From the IMG/VR virus record IMGVR_UViG_3300028733_000004, positions 1 through 56,346 of that record: a DNA stretch of 56,346 nt. The stretch is one strand, 5' to 3'. Every line of letters starts with the position of its first letter. Position 1 is the first letter of the stretch. This document shows positions 6,106 to 15,469 of the stretch, piece by piece. Source of the DNA: a virus. The notes below the pieces were generated by a model. That model searched no databases, was not told the origin of the DNA, and saw only the letters and a program-made list of their open reading frames with translations. A program made the position numbers and the translations under genes.

Positions 6106-7149
6106 ATGAATAAACTTAGAGTACTTGGAGTATGCCAAGGGCAAGGTGCGTTACTCTTCCCACTTAGAAAGCACCTAATTGGTAATGTAGAACCAAGGGG
6201 ATGTTTCCATACACCAAATGAAGAACAATGGAGGATAAACTTCGGGGATATACCATTTGTACGCAAGATTGATCAACTAAATCTACCCAAATATGTTGAT
6301 ATTATAATAGGTTCACCTAACTGTGGTACTAGCAGTATACTATCCTACTCTCGTAAGAAGACCCTGGGCAAACCAAAAGAGGATGAAAGCATCAATACCT
6401 TCATTACTATAACCCAGCAATTACAACCTAAGGTATTCCTTATGGAAAATCTACCAAAGCTTTTAGACTTCATAACACAAGGAGAATGGGAAACTCTATT
6501 CCTGGATTATGACTTAATCTTCCATACATATTCAGTAATGGAGTATGGCAATTCCCAAAAGAGTAGGGTAAGGCTTACATTAATAGGTGTTCGAAAAGGC
6601 TTGTCTAGTTTTAAATTAGAAGCATTCCAAAGAGTTTTCAAAGTACGTGATGTTAAGTTTACTAGAGAGCTTCTAGAAGACACTAGGTTATTACCTAAAT
6701 TCTTTCCAATGAATGGAAACATACGGGAATTAAGTTCTCATAAAGTTTGTATGTATGATTATCGAGATGGCCTTAAAACTAAACTGGGCCTCAAAGAGAT
6801 AAAGAAATTATGGGTAGGCGATTTTAAGGAGTGTTATAAATGGCCAATCAATTCTGCTAAGATGAAAACCCTACCTGGTGTTTATCGTAATAAACCAGAT
6901 GGGTACCCTATGACTGCTAGAAAACAAGATAGGCAGTTTAAACCAAACGGTGAGATCATGAGCCCAGCTGAATTAGCTGTAATCCAGGGTTATCCATTGA
7001 AGTATAAAATATACTGCATTGATACTGATACTAAGGAAAGGAACTATTGGATTAATAAAGGTAGGGTATCAATCACTAAGGGTCCCTCCTATGAAATAGG
7101 GTTATGGTTTAAAAAATGTCTACGGAAATCCCTCCTCGCGGGCGTCTAA
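6106..7149 (+). CDS. DNA (cytosine-5) methyltransferase-like protein
   Basis: C5-MTase motifs appear in order: the catalytic Cys loop as GSPNCGTSS (motif IV, normally PPC), MENLPKLL (motif VI, ENV-like), NSQKSRVRLTLIGVR (motif VIII, QxRxR) and PAELAVIQGYP near the end (motifs IX/X). The SAM motif I (LGVCQGQGALLFPLR) is unusual. The target-recognition region lies between residues about 180 and 300. An in-frame ATG at 6070 gives 12 more residues (AIYIIITNSFY), but those codons lie close to a possible promoter and the conserved part begins at 6106. It likely protects phage DNA from restriction or marks it; the target is unknown. It stands alone between the divergent thyX operon and the late genes. 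Confidence 0.75.
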   Translation: MNKLRVLGVCQGQGALLFPLRKHLIGNVEPRGCFHTPNEEQWRINFGDIPFVRKIDQLNLPKYVDIIIGSPNCGTSSILSYSRKKTLGKPKEDESINTFITITQQLQPKVFLMENLPKLLDFITQGEWETLFLDYDLIFHTYSVMEYGNSQKSRVRLTLIGVRKGLSSFKLEAFQRVFKVRDVKFTRELLEDTRLLPKFFPMNGNIRELSSHKVCMYDYRDGLKTKLGLKEIKKLWVGDFKECYKWPINSAKMKTLPGVYRNKPDGYPMTARKQDRQFKPNGEIMSPAELAVIQGYPLKYKIYCIDTDTKERNYWINKGRVSITKGPSYEIGLWFKKCLRKSLLAGV

Positions 7150-7265
7150 TAACTAGCTAATATATATATATAAATATATATAACTAATAATAATAATTGG
7201 GTATAGGTATATGAGGTACGGTATATAACTTTCGATCTGAAAACAATTTAAAATAAAACAGTGAT

Positions 7266-7964
7266 ATGAAAACAACAATCGGTATTATGGGGTTAATAAT
7301 CCTAGTAGTGGTTTATTTTTTATTTGTAACCTTTTCCTCTAACAAAAAACTGAAGGATGAAATTGCTATCAATGAAATTAAAACTGATTCAATTAAAAAG
7401 AGTAAATATATTGAGGTAGCTAAACCTTTTAATGTTTACCTAAAACCTGATAAGGTAATTCAGTATCTTCCAGACCCTACTAATAAAAACAGGTATGATA
7501 GTTTGAAACTAGCATATAAACAGATACTACTATTAAGTAATACAACAGGTACATCAATTATAACTAACACAGTTCATGATACATTGAGAATAGCTAACTC
7601 ATTCTTGTTACAATATCCAGAAGCTAATAAACTAATTTCATTTGAATTGAGTAAATCTAGGATGGTTTTACAAATGCTTAGGATAGATGGTATACCAGTT
7701 GCTAACATCTACGACCTAAACCTTGACAACTATCAATACAGGTTCTCAGATAATAACATGACCACTAAAAGGATAGGGCAGTTTCATTTATACCCTTCTC
7801 TGAATTACTCCTACAGAATACTTAACAATCTTCATGACCTCGACTTAGATTTAAATATCAAGACCACTAATTTCATTTATAAAGCAGGTGCTAATACTTT
7901 TTATTACCCTGGCTGGGATAAACTTGGCTATGATATCAAGCTATCCGTACAATATAACTTATAA
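7266..7964 (+). CDS. N-terminally membrane-anchored protein (232 aa)
   Basis: Residues 5-24 form one transmembrane helix (IGIMGLIILVVVYFLFVTF), followed by a charged and coiled stretch, a segment around TNTVHDTLRI, and a C-terminal region of alternating polar and aromatic residues resembling beta-hairpins that ends in VQYNL. The arrangement of anchor, periplasmic stem and beta-rich end recalls phage membrane proteins linked to lysis or cell-envelope contact. It is the first gene of the late block, 2 nt before the terminase gene. TAACTTTC at 7226-7233, one mismatch from the -7 consensus, may be its promoter. Function unknown. Confidence 0.65.
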   Translation: MKTTIGIMGLIILVVVYFLFVTFSSNKKLKDEIAINEIKTDSIKKSKYIEVAKPFNVYLKPDKVIQYLPDPTNKNRYDSLKLAYKQILLLSNTTGTSIITNTVHDTLRIANSFLLQYPEANKLISFELSKSRMVLQMLRIDGIPVANIYDLNLDNYQYRFSDNNMTTKRIGQFHLYPSLNYSYRILNNLHDLDLDLNIKTTNFIYKAGANTFYYPGWDKLGYDIKLSVQYNL

Positions 7965-7966
7965 GT

Positions 7967-9469
7967 ATGGCAGTCAGAATAGATACCTCAAAAAAATGGT
8001 TGTCATCACAAGAAATAAAAGAATTATCCACAGCAATAAAGGATGTATTCTTTTTCTCTATGTTCATTTGGGTAGTACACCCCAAACGTGGTAAGGTAAA
8101 GTTTGACTTATACCCTTACCAACGTTCTGTGTTATACCAATTCCTTGCAAAAAGGTTTAACATTATCCTTAAGTTCAGGCAAGCTGGTATTACAGAGTTA
8201 ATTGCAATGTACTGCCTATGGTTGGCAATGTACCATCCAAACAAGAAGATTAACATTATCTCTATTAAAGATACAATTGCTAAGAAGGTGTTAAAGAAGA
8301 TTAAGTTCATGTATAAGAACCTACCCTCTCACCTTCAAACACCAATAATCAATGGTAGGGGTGGCGAGATAGGATCAACAACAGAAATAGAATTCATAAA
8401 TGGATCACTCATCACCTCCATCCCTACCACTGAGGATGCTGGACGTTCAGAAGGTTTATCCCTATTAGTAATTGATGAAGCAGCAATTATTCGATGGGCA
8501 TCTACTATCTGGGCTTCTGCATTCCCGACATTATCAACTGGTGGTTCAGCAATAGTAAACTCTACCCCATATGGTGTTGGTAACTTCTACCATAGTTCTT
8601 GGGTAGATGCAGTATCTGGAGAAAGTCCTTTATCACCAATACGACTTAGGTGGCAAATGCATCCTGAACGTGATCAAGATTGGTACGATGAAATGTCTCA
8701 GGCATTAGGAAACAAAAGAACTGCTCAAGAAATTGATGGTGACTTTTTATCATCTGGTAATTCAGTATTTGACTTAGCAGATATCAAGTCAATCGAAGAG
8801 ATGCTTTCAGAATACCCTGCAATAAAAACCAGATTTAATGGGCAATATAAACAATTCGATTTACCAGACAGGAAAAAACGATACTTCATTGGTGCTGACT
8901 GTTCAACTGGTAGAAGTAGTGATTACTCATCCTTCACTAATATGGATAAAGCTGGAGAAGAGGCCTCTGTATATAAAGGTAGGATGCCTTTAAATAAATT
9001 CAGCAGGTTACTTGCAGATGAGGGTCAGAAATATAACTTTGCCAGACTTGGGCCAGAAACTAATGATGTTGGTATGGCAGTTACTATGTACCTACAGGAT
9101 GAGGGTTATCCAAATATGTACTACTTTACTAAGCTTTTAAAAAAGAAAGGCAAACATAAACCAGAAACAGAACAATTCCCTGGTTGGCTTACTACTACAA
9201 AGAACCGCTCTTTAATTGTAGAAGGTTTAGAAAAAGATATCCGAGAAGACAATGTAATTATCAAAGATCCATTCTTTGTACAAGAAGCCTATACTTTCAT
9301 TTATGATGGTGTAGGCCGTCCTGTAGCAATGGGCAAACATCAAAGAAGTTCATCAGTAGATATTGATCTGGAAGGAGAAACTTATGCTGATGATGATATA
9401 TTTGGGAAATCTATAACCAACCATATAAGGAAAGCCCCATCTAACAACGTAGTAGTTTTACCTCAATAA
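7967..9469 (+). CDS. terL: Terminase large subunit
   Basis: The ATPase and nuclease that packages DNA into the prohead. The ATPase domain has an adenine-binding DLYPYQ motif at about 47-52, a Walker A of the terminase type (FRQAGITEL, residues 70-78), Walker B VIDEAA (168-173) and the coupling motif NSTPYGVGN. The C-terminal RNase H-like nuclease begins at YFIGADCSTGRSSDY, with its first acidic residue there, and continues through LGPETNDVG. The 500-residue length fits T4 gp17-like enzymes, slightly shortened. No small terminase is evident next to it. The portal gene follows after 12 nt. Confidence 0.92.
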   Translation: MAVRIDTSKKWLSSQEIKELSTAIKDVFFFSMFIWVVHPKRGKVKFDLYPYQRSVLYQFLAKRFNIILKFRQAGITELIAMYCLWLAMYHPNKKINIISIKDTIAKKVLKKIKFMYKNLPSHLQTPIINGRGGEIGSTTEIEFINGSLITSIPTTEDAGRSEGLSLLVIDEAAIIRWASTIWASAFPTLSTGGSAIVNSTPYGVGNFYHSSWVDAVSGESPLSPIRLRWQMHPERDQDWYDEMSQALGNKRTAQEIDGDFLSSGNSVFDLADIKSIEEMLSEYPAIKTRFNGQYKQFDLPDRKKRYFIGADCSTGRSSDYSSFTNMDKAGEEASVYKGRMPLNKFSRLLADEGQKYNFARLGPETNDVGMAVTMYLQDEGYPNMYYFTKLLKKKGKHKPETEQFPGWLTTTKNRSLIVEGLEKDIREDNVIIKDPFFVQEAYTFIYDGVGRPVAMGKHQRSSSVDIDLEGETYADDDIFGKSITNHIRKAPSNNVVVLPQ

Positions 9470-9481
9470 ATAAATAAGCTT

Positions 9482-10987
9482 ATGGCATTCTTAGGTATCA
9501 ATTGGGATTGGTCATCCTTCTTAAATAGAAAACAACCAAAAAAAGCACCCGACAACAACGACGTTGGCACTGGCCATGGAATTATACCACCCGGTAGAAC
9601 ATCGGTAGCTAACGACACTGAGTACACTATAATGAGTTCTATTAAGGGTATGACAAAGATGGTCACACCTACTTTTAGGACTGAGCTAATCCCACTAATA
9701 AGGGATCTGTATAAGGTAAACCCGGATATGAGCATTGCATTGCAAGATATGTTCAAATTATCCAACACTGGTCATAAGGTAACTTTTCCAAATAATACAG
9801 ATGAAGAAGCTGCTGCAATGACAGAACATCTTCAGAATGCAACTAAAAATTGGACAAGGTATACAGCTGGTATTGATGGTTTGGTAAACAAATTCATTGT
9901 ACAATGCTTAATAGGTGGAGCAGTATCTATAGAAGCTGTACCTAATAGAAAACTAAATGGTTTAGCAACTATCCTGTTTATCAAACCAGAAGAAATAATC
10001 TTTGAGAGATTAAATGATGGTGTATATCAACCATATCAGATAAACAAGAGTGCTTCCTTCATGGGAGAGAAGAATAAAAACCTGGGTGTACCATATATAA
10101 AGCTAAATAACCAGACATTCAAATATGTATCAATGTACAATGATACTGATGAACCATATGGAGTACCACCATTCCTATCAGCACTGGATTCATTAAAGAC
10201 CCAAGCTGATATGAAAACCAACCTTAAGCAAATCATGGAACTTATGGGTTTACTTGGATTCCTGGAAGTTACCATGGAAAAACCCGATAGGTTAGCTGGT
10301 GAAAGTAATAAAGCTTATGAAAATAGGCTAAAGCGTACTTTAACTGCTTTAAAACAAAACATTGCAAGTGGGATGAAGGATGGAGTAGTGGTTGGTTATA
10401 ATGAAGACCATGAATTCAAATTAAACTCTACTACAAAGAACTTGGGTGGTATTGATAAGGTATGGGCATTGAATCAGCAATCCCTAGCAAATGGGCTAGG
10501 TACCAGTGGTACCATCATTGGTGTTAATGCAACAAATTCAGAAGGCGGTGCGGGCATAGTACTTAGTAAAATGATCTCCCAACTGAGGAATATACAAATG
10601 ATAGTAATACATGTACTAGAATTTATCTATTCACTTGAATTACGCTTAGCGGGGTTTAATAATAAAGGAGTAAAGATATCTTTTACAACCTCTACTATTT
10701 CTGATGAAATGAAAATCCAACAGGGACTTGAGGTTAAGATCAGGAACTTAACTGCAATGTATGCTCAGGGCTTAATAAGCCAAGATGACTTTGCAAGGGA
10801 GATGAATCTGGTAAAACCAGCAATGGCTAAACCAAGACCCATAGTACTTGCACCTGGTGCTGGTGTATCATCTCCAGATGCTGCAGCAAAGAAACAGAAA
10901 AGAGAAAAAGGTAAAGATACTTCTGATCGTAAGGTTAGGGATAAAGTAAAAGTAGTACCCAAAAGGAAAGATCAAAAAAACACTTAA
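9482..10987 (+). CDS. Portal protein
   Basis: The dodecameric ring at the DNA-entry vertex. The 501-residue length, its place between terminase and protease/capsid genes, and internal patterns of portal proteins support this: an early clamp-like segment (IPLIRDLYKVNPDMSIALQD), LIGGAVSIEAVPN, the 'KPEEI' turn (LFIKPEEIIFERL) and the long helical stem around residues 230-300. The C-terminus is a Lys-rich low-complexity tail (KQKREKGKDTSDRKVRDK) that is probably disordered. No frame disruption. Confidence 0.88.
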   Translation: MAFLGINWDWSSFLNRKQPKKAPDNNDVGTGHGIIPPGRTSVANDTEYTIMSSIKGMTKMVTPTFRTELIPLIRDLYKVNPDMSIALQDMFKLSNTGHKVTFPNNTDEEAAAMTEHLQNATKNWTRYTAGIDGLVNKFIVQCLIGGAVSIEAVPNRKLNGLATILFIKPEEIIFERLNDGVYQPYQINKSASFMGEKNKNLGVPYIKLNNQTFKYVSMYNDTDEPYGVPPFLSALDSLKTQADMKTNLKQIMELMGLLGFLEVTMEKPDRLAGESNKAYENRLKRTLTALKQNIASGMKDGVVVGYNEDHEFKLNSTTKNLGGIDKVWALNQQSLANGLGTSGTIIGVNATNSEGGAGIVLSKMISQLRNIQMIVIHVLEFIYSLELRLAGFNNKGVKISFTTSTISDEMKIQQGLEVKIRNLTAMYAQGLISQDDFAREMNLVKPAMAKPRPIVLAPGAGVSSPDAAAKKQKREKGKDTSDRKVRDKVKVVPKRKDQKNT

Positions 10988-10999
10988 TAATATAAAGAC

Positions 11000-12478
11000 A
11001 TGTTTGAAGACATATTAGTACTTGGCAATGGCCATACCTTAATAACAGGACATAAACCAAAGGGTATAGGTGAACAAGCTTTATCAGATAGCATATTTAA
11101 AGATGCTAAGGTAGCTGAAAGCCTATCATCATTTGGTTTATTTGGTAGTGGTATGAATTATAATACCTTCTACCCAGACTTAAAACCTGAAGATATCAAC
11201 CCAGTAGATGGTGACTTTATTGAACCAGTGTACAGAATGTTATCTGAATGTATTGTATCTAAATATATGCCCACTGATTTTAGTCAGAACAATGTATTGA
11301 AGAACTCAATGCACCTATTAGTAGGCCAGACAATTAACTGTGACCATGAAACAGATACAGGTAATGCAATTGGTGCAGTAAAGAATGTTATGTGGCAAGA
11401 GTCATATACTGATAACATTAACGGTAAGAAGGTATTTGTCCCTGCTGGTATAAATGGTCTATTTAAAATTGATGCTAAATCTAACCCAAGGTTGGCAAGG
11501 GGCATATTAATGGACCCACCATCCATCCACAGTAATTCAGTAACTGTAAGGTTTACCTGGATGCCATCACATGTAAAAATGGATATCAATCAGTTCTACG
11601 ATAAAATAGGAACTTATGATGATAAGGGAGAACTTATTCGTAGGGTAGTAACTGAAATAATATGCTACATGGAAACCTCACTAGTATCTGCCGGTGCTGA
11701 CCCATTCGCAAAACAGATAAGGGACGGCAAAATTGTATTACCTGAAACTGCTGCAGCAAACAGCTTTTCAGAAAAAACAATGAGCAAAGGTACTAAGACC
11801 CCATCATTCTATATGGATTACAAAGATCTATCCAGGATGGAAACAATACACAATACTATGATATTTAATTATGAAAGGGAAACCAACTTAAAAAACAAAG
11901 ACAATATGAATGAATTAGAACAATTCCTTGCCATTCTATTTGGTGACGGCGTACTTACTTTATCTGAAGGTGCTAAACCTGATAAGGAAACTGCACTAGC
12001 ACTAATTCAGGGTATGGTAACTAATGGCCCTTTAAAGGATGCCGAAATTACTCAGCTTAAAGCTGATAAAGAAAACCTGTCATTAAGTATCACTGCTAAA
12101 GACACAGAAATTGAACAGCTTAAAGCTGATAAACCAGATGCTGCTTTAGTAGCCTTAGGAACAAGTTTATTATCTGATGCCCGTGTTGAAACTATTGCAA
12201 ACTACAATAAAGTGGTTGGTGAAACACCAGATGCCTCTATTGTAACCATGCTTAACAGTGCAAGCCATGAAACTTTGGTAGCATTAAACAAAGGTTACAA
12301 CCAACAGTTAGAAGAAAAATTCCCACTATCCTGTAGCAACTGTGGTTCACATGATGTAAGCCGGGCCTCATCTTCTAAAGAAGTCCAGGAAAGTAATTCA
12401 AAAGAAGAGGTAAAAGATACCCAAACTTCTATTGCTGCATTACGTGAAAGGAAATTCCGGTCAGAAAAACAGAATTAG
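11000..12478 (+). CDS. Putative prohead protease-scaffold protein
   Basis: It lies between portal and decoration/capsid genes, where the maturation protease and scaffold are encoded. Residues about 85-200 resemble a phage prohead protease: a His in NCDHETDTGNAIG and, later, a Ser/His patch (PPSIHSNSVTVRFTW) of the kind that carries catalytic residues. The second half is scaffold-like, with a coiled coil holding two copies of an ITQLKADK/IEQLKADK motif near residues 350-375. A zinc-knuckle-like CSNCGSHD lies near residue 450, before a charged tail. Protease assignment is an inference; the location and the scaffold-like half are clear. Confidence 0.6.
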   Translation: MFEDILVLGNGHTLITGHKPKGIGEQALSDSIFKDAKVAESLSSFGLFGSGMNYNTFYPDLKPEDINPVDGDFIEPVYRMLSECIVSKYMPTDFSQNNVLKNSMHLLVGQTINCDHETDTGNAIGAVKNVMWQESYTDNINGKKVFVPAGINGLFKIDAKSNPRLARGILMDPPSIHSNSVTVRFTWMPSHVKMDINQFYDKIGTYDDKGELIRRVVTEIICYMETSLVSAGADPFAKQIRDGKIVLPETAAANSFSEKTMSKGTKTPSFYMDYKDLSRMETIHNTMIFNYERETNLKNKDNMNELEQFLAILFGDGVLTLSEGAKPDKETALALIQGMVTNGPLKDAEITQLKADKENLSLSITAKDTEIEQLKADKPDAALVALGTSLLSDARVETIANYNKVVGETPDASIVTMLNSASHETLVALNKGYNQQLEEKFPLSCSNCGSHDVSRASSSKEVQESNSKEEVKDTQTSIAALRERKFRSEKQN

Positions 12479-12542
12479 TGGAATCAAACTCAGAGAGATA
12501 GATATCCCTTATAAACACTCTTATTAAAAAGAACAAAAAAGT

Positions 12543-13004
12543 ATGAACAATCAAATGACGTTATTGGGGGATATCACCCCAAAAAATGTGATTCACAAAA
12601 ATGAGTCACATAAATTGGCCAATGCTTTCCCTGTAGAAGCGGGCAAAGTAATTGTTGAAGGCCAACAGGTAGTTATACTACCAAATGGTAATATCCGGGG
12701 TTTTGAAGCTGCAGATAATTTGAACCATATCATTGGTATAGCAATCAATGGTTCTGCACATGCTGCTTATGGTGCAAGTTTACAACATGGGCCTGTTGAT
12801 GTTACAGTATTCGTAAGAGGCTATGCCATCACTTATGGTTTTGCTTCTGAAGCCATTAATGCCGGACCTGTTAAACCAAATGGTACACTTGATGCTACCT
12901 TACGTTTCTCCCAATATGCGCAAGCTGAAGTAAATGACCCAGTTATTGCCATTGCCCTTAACCCTGCAGAATTGGGTGAACTTGTACAATTACTAATCCT
13001 GTAA
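12543..13004 (+). CDS. Putative capsid decoration protein
   Basis: A small beta-rich protein of 153 residues with many Gly, Ala and Val, located directly before the major capsid gene. The stretch EAGKVIVEGQQVVILPNGNIRGF followed by NHIIGIAINGSAHAAYG and VDVTVFVRGYAITYGF has the barrel-like pattern of head-decoration proteins (DUF2190/gpD-like). Such proteins trim the capsid surface and stabilise it. A 65-nt leader ending in an A-rich run separates it from the protease gene. Confidence 0.7.
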   Translation: MNNQMTLLGDITPKNVIHKNESHKLANAFPVEAGKVIVEGQQVVILPNGNIRGFEAADNLNHIIGIAINGSAHAAYGASLQHGPVDVTVFVRGYAITYGFASEAINAGPVKPNGTLDATLRFSQYAQAEVNDPVIAIALNPAELGELVQLLIL

Positions 13005-13016
13005 CAACATAAGAAA

Positions 13017-14144
13017 ATGGAAGATAATAAAAAAATTGATCTGTCTCAATTGAAGGCAAATGACTTCGTAAAAGAATTCCCACAGATGGTCCAATCATTG
13101 GATGCAGTTAGGGGGGGTAGTGATAAAGTAAAACCAGTAGAACTTTCATTTGATGAATTGGTTCAGGAAAAATGGGGTATATCACAGGATGATGTATTAA
13201 GCCGGGTAGGTATTAACACAAAGGTTGATACCATGGAAAACATTTTCACAATGCCAGATCCAAACATCCGTTGGGTAGTTCCTGAAATTATCCGTACTGC
13301 TATTACATTGGGTATGCGCCAGGCACCTTTCTATCCAAACTTAATTGCAAGTGATCAGCCAATTACTGGGCTATCCGCAATCATGCCATGGATCAATATG
13401 AGCGATGCTGCTCCATCAAAATTGGGGGAAGCTGAAACCATCCCACTGGGTACTATCAGTTATGGACAGAAAACAGTTAACCTGTTCAAAATCGGTAAAG
13501 GTGTAAAAATTACAGATGAGGTAAGAAGTTATGTATCACTTGATGTAATGTCAATCTTCCTTCGTGACTTTGGTATTCAATTGGGTTATGCAATGGATAC
13601 TCTGGCAATGGATACTTTGATTAATGGTAATAAACCAGATGGTTCAGAAGCCGTCTCAGTAATTGGTGTAAAAACTGTTGGTGCAATTGCTTATCGTGAT
13701 TTACTCAGGGTATGGATCCGTTCTGCAAGAATGGGCCGAGTATTTAGTACCATGATTGGTGGTGAAGAAATTGCCATTGATATCCTGGATTTGCCAGAAT
13801 TTAAACAACGTATGTTGGGAACAACTGTTGCAACATTAAACATCAAATCACCGGTACCAAGTTCTTCTGACTATTTCATTCACCCAGGTGCTCCTGATAA
13901 CACAACGTTATTAGTTGATAAACGTGCTGCAATGATTAAACTTACAGCAAAGAACCTTACACTTGAAAGCGAAAGAATTGTATCAAATCAAACTGAAGCA
14001 GTCTATGCAAGTTTGACTACTGGCTTCTCTAAGATGTTCCAGGATGCTTCCATCTTAATTGATCAAAGCAAACTGTTCTCAGCTTATGGTTTCCCAGCAT
14101 TCATGAATATCGACCCTTACTTAAGTGTAGCATTGGGACAATAA
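13017..14144 (+). CDS. Major capsid protein (HK97-like fold)
   Basis: 375 residues, in the correct place, followed by a terminator-like hairpin as expected for the most abundant virion protein. After an N-terminal segment of about 75 residues, probably a delta-like or cleaved region, come motifs seen in HK97-type capsid proteins: IRWVVPEIIRTAI, an E-loop region with KIGKGVKITDEV, LDTLINGN-like turns (MDTLAMDTLINGNKPDG), and a spine-helix region (YRDLLRVWIRSARMGR). The C-terminal FPAFMNIDPYLSVALGQ closes the A-domain. Codon use is the most regular of the window (CGT for Arg here), consistent with high expression. Confidence 0.85.
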   Translation: MEDNKKIDLSQLKANDFVKEFPQMVQSLDAVRGGSDKVKPVELSFDELVQEKWGISQDDVLSRVGINTKVDTMENIFTMPDPNIRWVVPEIIRTAITLGMRQAPFYPNLIASDQPITGLSAIMPWINMSDAAPSKLGEAETIPLGTISYGQKTVNLFKIGKGVKITDEVRSYVSLDVMSIFLRDFGIQLGYAMDTLAMDTLINGNKPDGSEAVSVIGVKTVGAIAYRDLLRVWIRSARMGRVFSTMIGGEEIAIDILDLPEFKQRMLGTTVATLNIKSPVPSSSDYFIHPGAPDNTTLLVDKRAAMIKLTAKNLTLESERIVSNQTEAVYASLTTGFSKMFQDASILIDQSKLFSAYGFPAFMNIDPYLSVALGQ

Positions 14145-14164
14145 CCTGTTTTTTACAAACTTGA

Positions 14165-14200
14165 AAAAGAGGCTGCTAATATATGGTAGCCTCTTTTATA
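14165..14200 (+). terminator. Terminator/attenuator after the capsid gene
   Basis: A 14-bp stem with two G-U pairs (14165-14178 with 14184-14197), a 5-nt loop, and a T-run inside the 3' arm. It begins 21 nt after the capsid stop and probably uncouples capsid expression from the genes downstream. Confidence 0.75.
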
Positions 14201-14233
14201 CTTAAAACAACAACACAACAAAAATATATTATT

Positions 14234-14626
14234 ATGGCAAAAACTAAAAAAATAACGCTTGGTGCTCAGTCAAGTTATTTCCATGACCCTTACACAAATA
14301 CATCTATCGCAAAGGGTGAAGTAGTTGAAATTGAAGAAAGTAAATTACGTACTAAAAGGATACGTAGTGCAATGGCTTCTGGTCACTTGGAAATTGCTAC
14401 ATCTATTGATGTTGAACTAGATGAACTTGATGGTGAAAAACTTATCAAAAAAATTACAGCTTTAGCAACTTCTGGTAAGGATTCAAAGAAAGCTGCAAGT
14501 GCATTCAACAATGATGAAGTTTCATACCTTTGTGAAAAATTCGAAATTGAACCTGAAGAATCAGATACCAAACAAACTTTGGTAGATGCATTATTCGCTA
14601 AAATTATTGAACAGTCAAAAAACTAA
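14234..14626 (+). CDS. HeH/LEM-like head protein (130 aa)
   Basis: The start at 14234 is preferred over an in-frame ATG at 14183, because the latter lies inside the terminator hairpin and would add a meaningless tail; an A/C-rich leader precedes 14234. The N-terminal half is beta-rich (KITLGAQSSYFHDP, GEVVEIEE). The C-terminal 45 residues (VSYLCEKFEIEPEE then DTKQTLVDALFAKI) match the helix-extended-helix pattern of HeH/LEM or Rho-N-like domains often found in phage genes just after the capsid gene. It is probably a small virion-associated or head-completion protein. Confidence 0.65.
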   Translation: MAKTKKITLGAQSSYFHDPYTNTSIAKGEVVEIEESKLRTKRIRSAMASGHLEIATSIDVELDELDGEKLIKKITALATSGKDSKKAASAFNNDEVSYLCEKFEIEPEESDTKQTLVDALFAKIIEQSKN

Positions 14627-14644
14627 TCCTCAAAAAACATAGGC

Positions 14645-15466
14645 ATGAAGGTAGGTTATTCATTTACCAAAAATAGCTTGATGGTTACATTTAGAGATAT
14701 ATCCAGAGAAGTCCCGGTCGGTAGTACATACCACTGGGACTTTGGTGATTCTAATGTAGCCGAAGATGATAAAAACCCGTCCCATACTTATTCGTTGCCT
14801 GGTTTTTATCTAGTAATACTAACAATAACCCCAAATGGGGAAACACTACCCCAAAGTTATAAAGTGGTAATTGGGGTAAGTGATAAAGCAATAACCACAT
14901 TATCTGATTCAGTCTATAACCTTATAGACTTTATCCTCCCAGCAGGATTCATTACACCAACTGATTATGAGTTCACTAAAAGAATTTATATTGAGAAATG
15001 GCAACTATATATACAGCCTCTAGTAGACCATGATATTCCACAAGAAGAATATAATAATGAATTATACTATGAAGCACTAGAAAACCAGCTAATAATGGAA
15101 TTGGCTGTATATGATTGGATAAATGCAGAAATGCTAAATCTAATGGGCTCACTATCCCAATATGGCTCATCAGGATCCTCAGATGGAGGCAACAATGGTG
15201 AAGTAAAAAAGATTACTACAGGTCCTACAGATGTAGAGTTCTTCAGCTTAATTGATACAGCATATAAAACTCTTGTAGCTGCAATAAAAAAGGATGGCAT
15301 AGTAGACGTAATTAAAAATAACCTCTGCATGTTATCAGCAAGGCTTTCCATATACATCCCAATTTGCTCAATGCTTCCTACTGGGGTTATTGTACCAGAG
15401 GTGGCAAATCGAAGAGAACCAGGATTATTGGGTGGACCCAATCCAACATTCCCCATTAGAAAATAA
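14645..15466 (+). CDS. PKD-domain protein fused to head-tail connector-like region
   Basis: Residues about 1-75 form a PKD/Ig-like domain, with the hallmark YHWDFGDSN followed by NPSHTYSLPGFYLVILTI. This fold is usual in surface and secreted proteins. Residues about 85-273 are helical and include TTLSDSVYNLIDFILPAGF, an acidic helical block, a Gly/Ser linker (SSGSSDGGNNGE) and a final conserved-looking segment ending in GGPNPTFPIRK. The position three genes after the capsid gene suggests a head-tail connector (adaptor). An extra PKD domain on such a protein could form external decoration near the portal vertex. The PKD assignment is good; the connector role is an inference. Confidence 0.6.
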   Translation: MKVGYSFTKNSLMVTFRDISREVPVGSTYHWDFGDSNVAEDDKNPSHTYSLPGFYLVILTITPNGETLPQSYKVVIGVSDKAITTLSDSVYNLIDFILPAGFITPTDYEFTKRIYIEKWQLYIQPLVDHDIPQEEYNNELYYEALENQLIMELAVYDWINAEMLNLMGSLSQYGSSGSSDGGNNGEVKKITTGPTDVEFFSLIDTAYKTLVAAIKKDGIVDVIKNNLCMLSARLSIYIPICSMLPTGVIVPEVANRREPGLLGGPNPTFPIRK

Positions 15467-15469
15467 GTC

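Noticed and set aside
14183-14233. Upstream start of the HeH/LEM-like gene
   Set aside because: The ATG is in the loop/3' arm of the capsid terminator.
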